NCBI GenBank assembly: GCA_964631295.1
Contig: CAZVXI010000057.1
Location: 1-15,922 of the forward strand
DNA: 15,922 nucleotides
Direction of reading: 5' to 3'
DNA from: CAZVXI01 sp964631295
GTDB lineage: Bacteria > Planctomycetota > Phycisphaerae > Phycisphaerales > SM1A02
Shown here: positions 13,859 to 15,922 of the stretch, one piece after another
Layout of the letters: each line of letters begins with the position of its first letter
How positions within the stretch are numbered: position 1 is the stretch's first letter
Notes under the pieces: model-generated
Database searches by the model: none
The model's input: the letters and a program-made list of their open reading frames with translations, nothing else
What the model was told of the DNA's origin: nothing
Program-made: the position numbers and the translations under genes

Positions 13859-15421
13859 ATGTCTCAGCCGCAACTGAAGCTGTACAACACGCTTACCAAC
13901 TCACTTGATGTGTTCGAGCCGGTTGATCCGGCCGGCCGGCAGGTACTCATGTACTCGTGCGGGCCGACCGTCTACGACTACGCGCACATTGGCAACTTCC
14001 GGTCGTTTCTCTCAGCCGACACACTGCGACGAACGCTCGAACTGCTCGGCTACGATGTCCGCCATGTGATGAACCTCACGGATGTCGGCCACATGGTCGA
14101 CGATGAAGCCATCGATGGTGAGGGCGATGACAAGATGGAGGTGGCCGCAGCGCGTCTCAAGCAGTCCAAGAAAGACGGGACTCTGCCCGAAGGGGCCAAC
14201 GTTGATCCAAACGATCCATTTGCAATCGCAGACTTCTACGCGCAGGCCTTCATCGAAGATGCGAAGACGCTCGGGATCGAGGTCGTGCGCGATGCTGTGA
14301 AACATCCCGAAGTGCTCCCGAGAGCCACGCAGCACATTGATGACATCATCGATTTTATCAAAGATCTCATCGATCGCGGGCATGCGTACATTGGGAACGA
14401 TGGCGTTGTATATTACGATGTACAGTCGTTTGACCCCTACGGAACACTCAGTGGCAATACGCTCGATCAACTGCGCTCGGGTGCCGGTGGGCGGGTGGAT
14501 GCGGCCACGCAGAAGATCAAGCGTCACCCGGCCGACTTCATGCTGTGGAAGCCCGACGACACACATCTCATGAAGTGGGACAGCCCATGGGGAACTGGCT
14601 ACCCGGGCTGGCATATCGAGTGCTCGGTGATGTCAAGCAAACATCTTGCGCCCGACACCGGTGTGATCGACATCCACACGGGGGGCGAAGATCTCATCTT
14701 CCCGCATCACGAATGCGAGATCGCTCAGAGTTGCGGCCGATCAGGTGCTTCACACTTTGCCCGTTACTGGGTACATACGCGCTTTCTCATTGTGGAAGGT
14801 GAGAAGATGTCCAAGAGCAAGGGCAACTTCTTTACAGTGCGAGACATGCTCACGAAGGGCTCCTCGCCTGCAGCGCTTCGCCTGGAACTGATCCGCATGC
14901 ATTATGGTGATCAGGCCAACTTCACCATGCAGGGCCTGCGCGATTGCCAGGGACAGATCGACCGTTGGCTCCGGCTGCGGGCCTGGCTGACTGAGCATGC
15001 AGATGAACCGGTTCGCGCTGGCGCGCCACTCGCCGATGCAATTCCGGCATTTACCGCTGCCCTTTGCAACAATCTGAACGTGTCCGGCGCGATCGCAGCG
15101 CTCAACGAAGCAGTCGGGCAATACAATCTCGATCAGATCGACTCGACATCTTCCGGTACTGACTCAGCGGCGACGCATGCCGATGAACTCGCCGCGCTGG
15201 AGAAGATGGCGCGCGCACTGGGTGTATTTGATGTTTCTGCCGATGCATCAATGGGTGGCGATGAAGCATCACGCGTCGAGGCGCTGATTGACGGCCGCAA
15301 CGCAGCCCGCGAGCGCAAGGACTTTGCTGAAGCTGATCGCATCCGCGATGAACTCACCACGATGGGTATTGAGATCAAAGATTCCGCAGAGGGCACGACC
15401 TGGCGACGGGTTGTGTCGTAG
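13859..15421 (+). CDS. cysS: Cysteinyl-tRNA synthetase
   Basis: The enzyme charges tRNA-Cys with cysteine. At 520 residues it is about 60 longer than the E. coli enzyme. Class I signatures are clear: HIGN (43-46) in place of HIGH, as is common in this family, and KMSKS (317-321). The zinc site is Cys34, Cys255 (GWHIECSVMS), His283 and Glu287 (HHECEIAQS). The extra length includes an acidic insertion after NLTDVGH (about 81-140, DDEAIDGEGDDKMEVAA and following), a form seen in several non-proteobacterial lineages, and an extended Ala/Ser-rich stretch near 440-470. The C-terminal ARERKDFAEADRIRDEL segment is the standard tail. It is a housekeeping gene and marks the end of the accessory glycan block. 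Confidence 0.97.
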   Translation: MSQPQLKLYNTLTNSLDVFEPVDPAGRQVLMYSCGPTVYDYAHIGNFRSFLSADTLRRTLELLGYDVRHVMNLTDVGHMVDDEAIDGEGDDKMEVAAARLKQSKKDGTLPEGANVDPNDPFAIADFYAQAFIEDAKTLGIEVVRDAVKHPEVLPRATQHIDDIIDFIKDLIDRGHAYIGNDGVVYYDVQSFDPYGTLSGNTLDQLRSGAGGRVDAATQKIKRHPADFMLWKPDDTHLMKWDSPWGTGYPGWHIECSVMSSKHLAPDTGVIDIHTGGEDLIFPHHECEIAQSCGRSGASHFARYWVHTRFLIVEGEKMSKSKGNFFTVRDMLTKGSSPAALRLELIRMHYGDQANFTMQGLRDCQGQIDRWLRLRAWLTEHADEPVRAGAPLADAIPAFTAALCNNLNVSGAIAALNEAVGQYNLDQIDSTSSGTDSAATHADELAALEKMARALGVFDVSADASMGGDEASRVEALIDGRNAARERKDFAEADRIRDELTTMGIEIKDSAEGTTWRRVVS

Positions 15422-15438
15422 CTGCCGCGAGTGCGACC
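15422..15438. other. Short convergent gap between cysS and the nitroreductase gene
   Basis: Only 17 bases separate the two convergent stop codons, and no hairpin with a T run is visible. Any terminators must lie inside the coding sequences, so overlapping transcripts are likely. Confidence 0.5.
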
Positions 15439-15922
15439 TCAGCCGCGGTCCACCACCATGATGTCATCAAGCGGCTTGCGCGAAATGTCCGGGACAACGC
15501 AATCCTCTGCGGGGTACCCAAGCGGAACCAACAGGAAAGGGCGCTCGTGTTCGGGCCGATTCAGTATCGACGTCAGGAACTTCATCGGGCTCGGCGTGTG
15601 TGTCAGTGTTGCAAGGCCGGCGTTGTGCGCAGCAGCCAGCAGCAGGCCGGTCGCGATGCCGACTGATTCGTTGAGGTAATACACTTGGTCTGATTGTGTG
15701 TGTGGGCTGTCGTCTTTCACCATTTTGAATATGACGATGAGCCACGGTGCAATTTCCAGAAACGGCTTGTGCTCATCGGTGCCGAAGGGGTAGAGGTCCT
15801 CGAGCCAGGTTTCGCCGGCTCGCCGGGTGTAGAACTCGCGTTCTTCCTGTTCCGCAGCGATTCGGATCTCTCGCTTGAGTTCAGCATCTTGCACAGCGAC
15901 GAACTGCCGTGGCTGTTTGTTT
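15439..15922 (-). CDS. Nitroreductase-family flavoprotein, 5' end missing (runs off the right edge)
   Basis: The visible 160 residues are the central and C-terminal parts of an FMN-dependent nitroreductase-fold enzyme. The frame stays open to the window edge, and the first visible residues, NKQPRQFVAVQDAELK, match the conserved segment that normally lies about 40 residues into such proteins, so the GTG at 15894 is internal and not the start. YLNESVGIATGLLLAAAHNAGLATLTHTPSP is the core helix and FMN-binding region, and LVPLGYPAEDCVVPDISRKPLDDI the usual C-terminal signature. The closest look is to the iodotyrosine deiodinase/BluB-like branch, but the substrate cannot be told. It converges on cysS and has no evident tie to the glycan genes. 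Confidence 0.85.
   Translation of the reverse strand, partial: NKQPRQFVAVQDAELKREIRIAAEQEEREFYTRRAGETWLEDLYPFGTDEHKPFLEIAPWLIVIFKMVKDDSPHTQSDQVYYLNESVGIATGLLLAAAHNAGLATLTHTPSPMKFLTSILNRPEHERPFLLVPLGYPAEDCVVPDISRKPLDDIMVVDRG

Overview
The window looks like a chromosomal segment from a planctomycete, most likely of the class Phycisphaerae. This rests on moderate to high GC, the style of the ECF sigma factor, the PEP-CTERM/XrtA-type polysaccharide deacetylase and the inserted CysRS form; it is an inference from protein features, not a taxonomic placement. A run of ten N bases (10710-10719) shows this is a draft or metagenome assembly. Almost all of the DNA is coding, and I see no tRNA, rRNA, CRISPR array or transposase.

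Left part, minus strand (18-5676). Read in transcription order it holds a secreted protein with two FAS1 (fasciclin) domains, an ECF sigma factor, a membrane anti-sigma factor of the RskA type, a secreted M14-family zinc carboxypeptidase and a small putative lipoprotein. Sigma and anti-sigma genes overlap, and so do the peptidase and lipoprotein genes. The grouping recalls the mycobacterial SigK-RskA system, whose known targets MPT70/MPT83 are FAS1 proteins. A perfect TATAAT box followed by a long inverted repeat sits in front of the sigma gene.

Middle part, a surface polysaccharide locus (5930-13803). gmd (minus) and fcl (plus) are divergent across about 100 bases and together convert GDP-mannose to GDP-L-fucose. 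Downstream of fcl, tightly packed and often overlapping on the plus strand, are a family 4 glycosyltransferase, a formyltransferase-fold enzyme, a NodB-type polysaccharide deacetylase, a WcaF-like left-handed beta-helix acyltransferase, a fusion of a family 2 glycosyltransferase to a second WcaF-like domain, and a third stand-alone WcaF-like protein. The genes suggest a fucose-containing exopolysaccharide or glycan that is heavily decorated by acetylation, formylation and deacetylation. No polymerase, flippase or exosortase lies in the window, so the pathway is incomplete here.

Right part (13859-15922). Cysteinyl-tRNA synthetase (cysS, plus) converges on a nitroreductase-family gene (minus) whose N-terminus runs off the right edge.

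The most notable items are the sigma/anti-sigma/FAS1 linkage, the TATAAT plus inverted repeat in front of the sigma gene, and the glycosyltransferase-acyltransferase fusion set between two stand-alone copies of the same acyltransferase fold.
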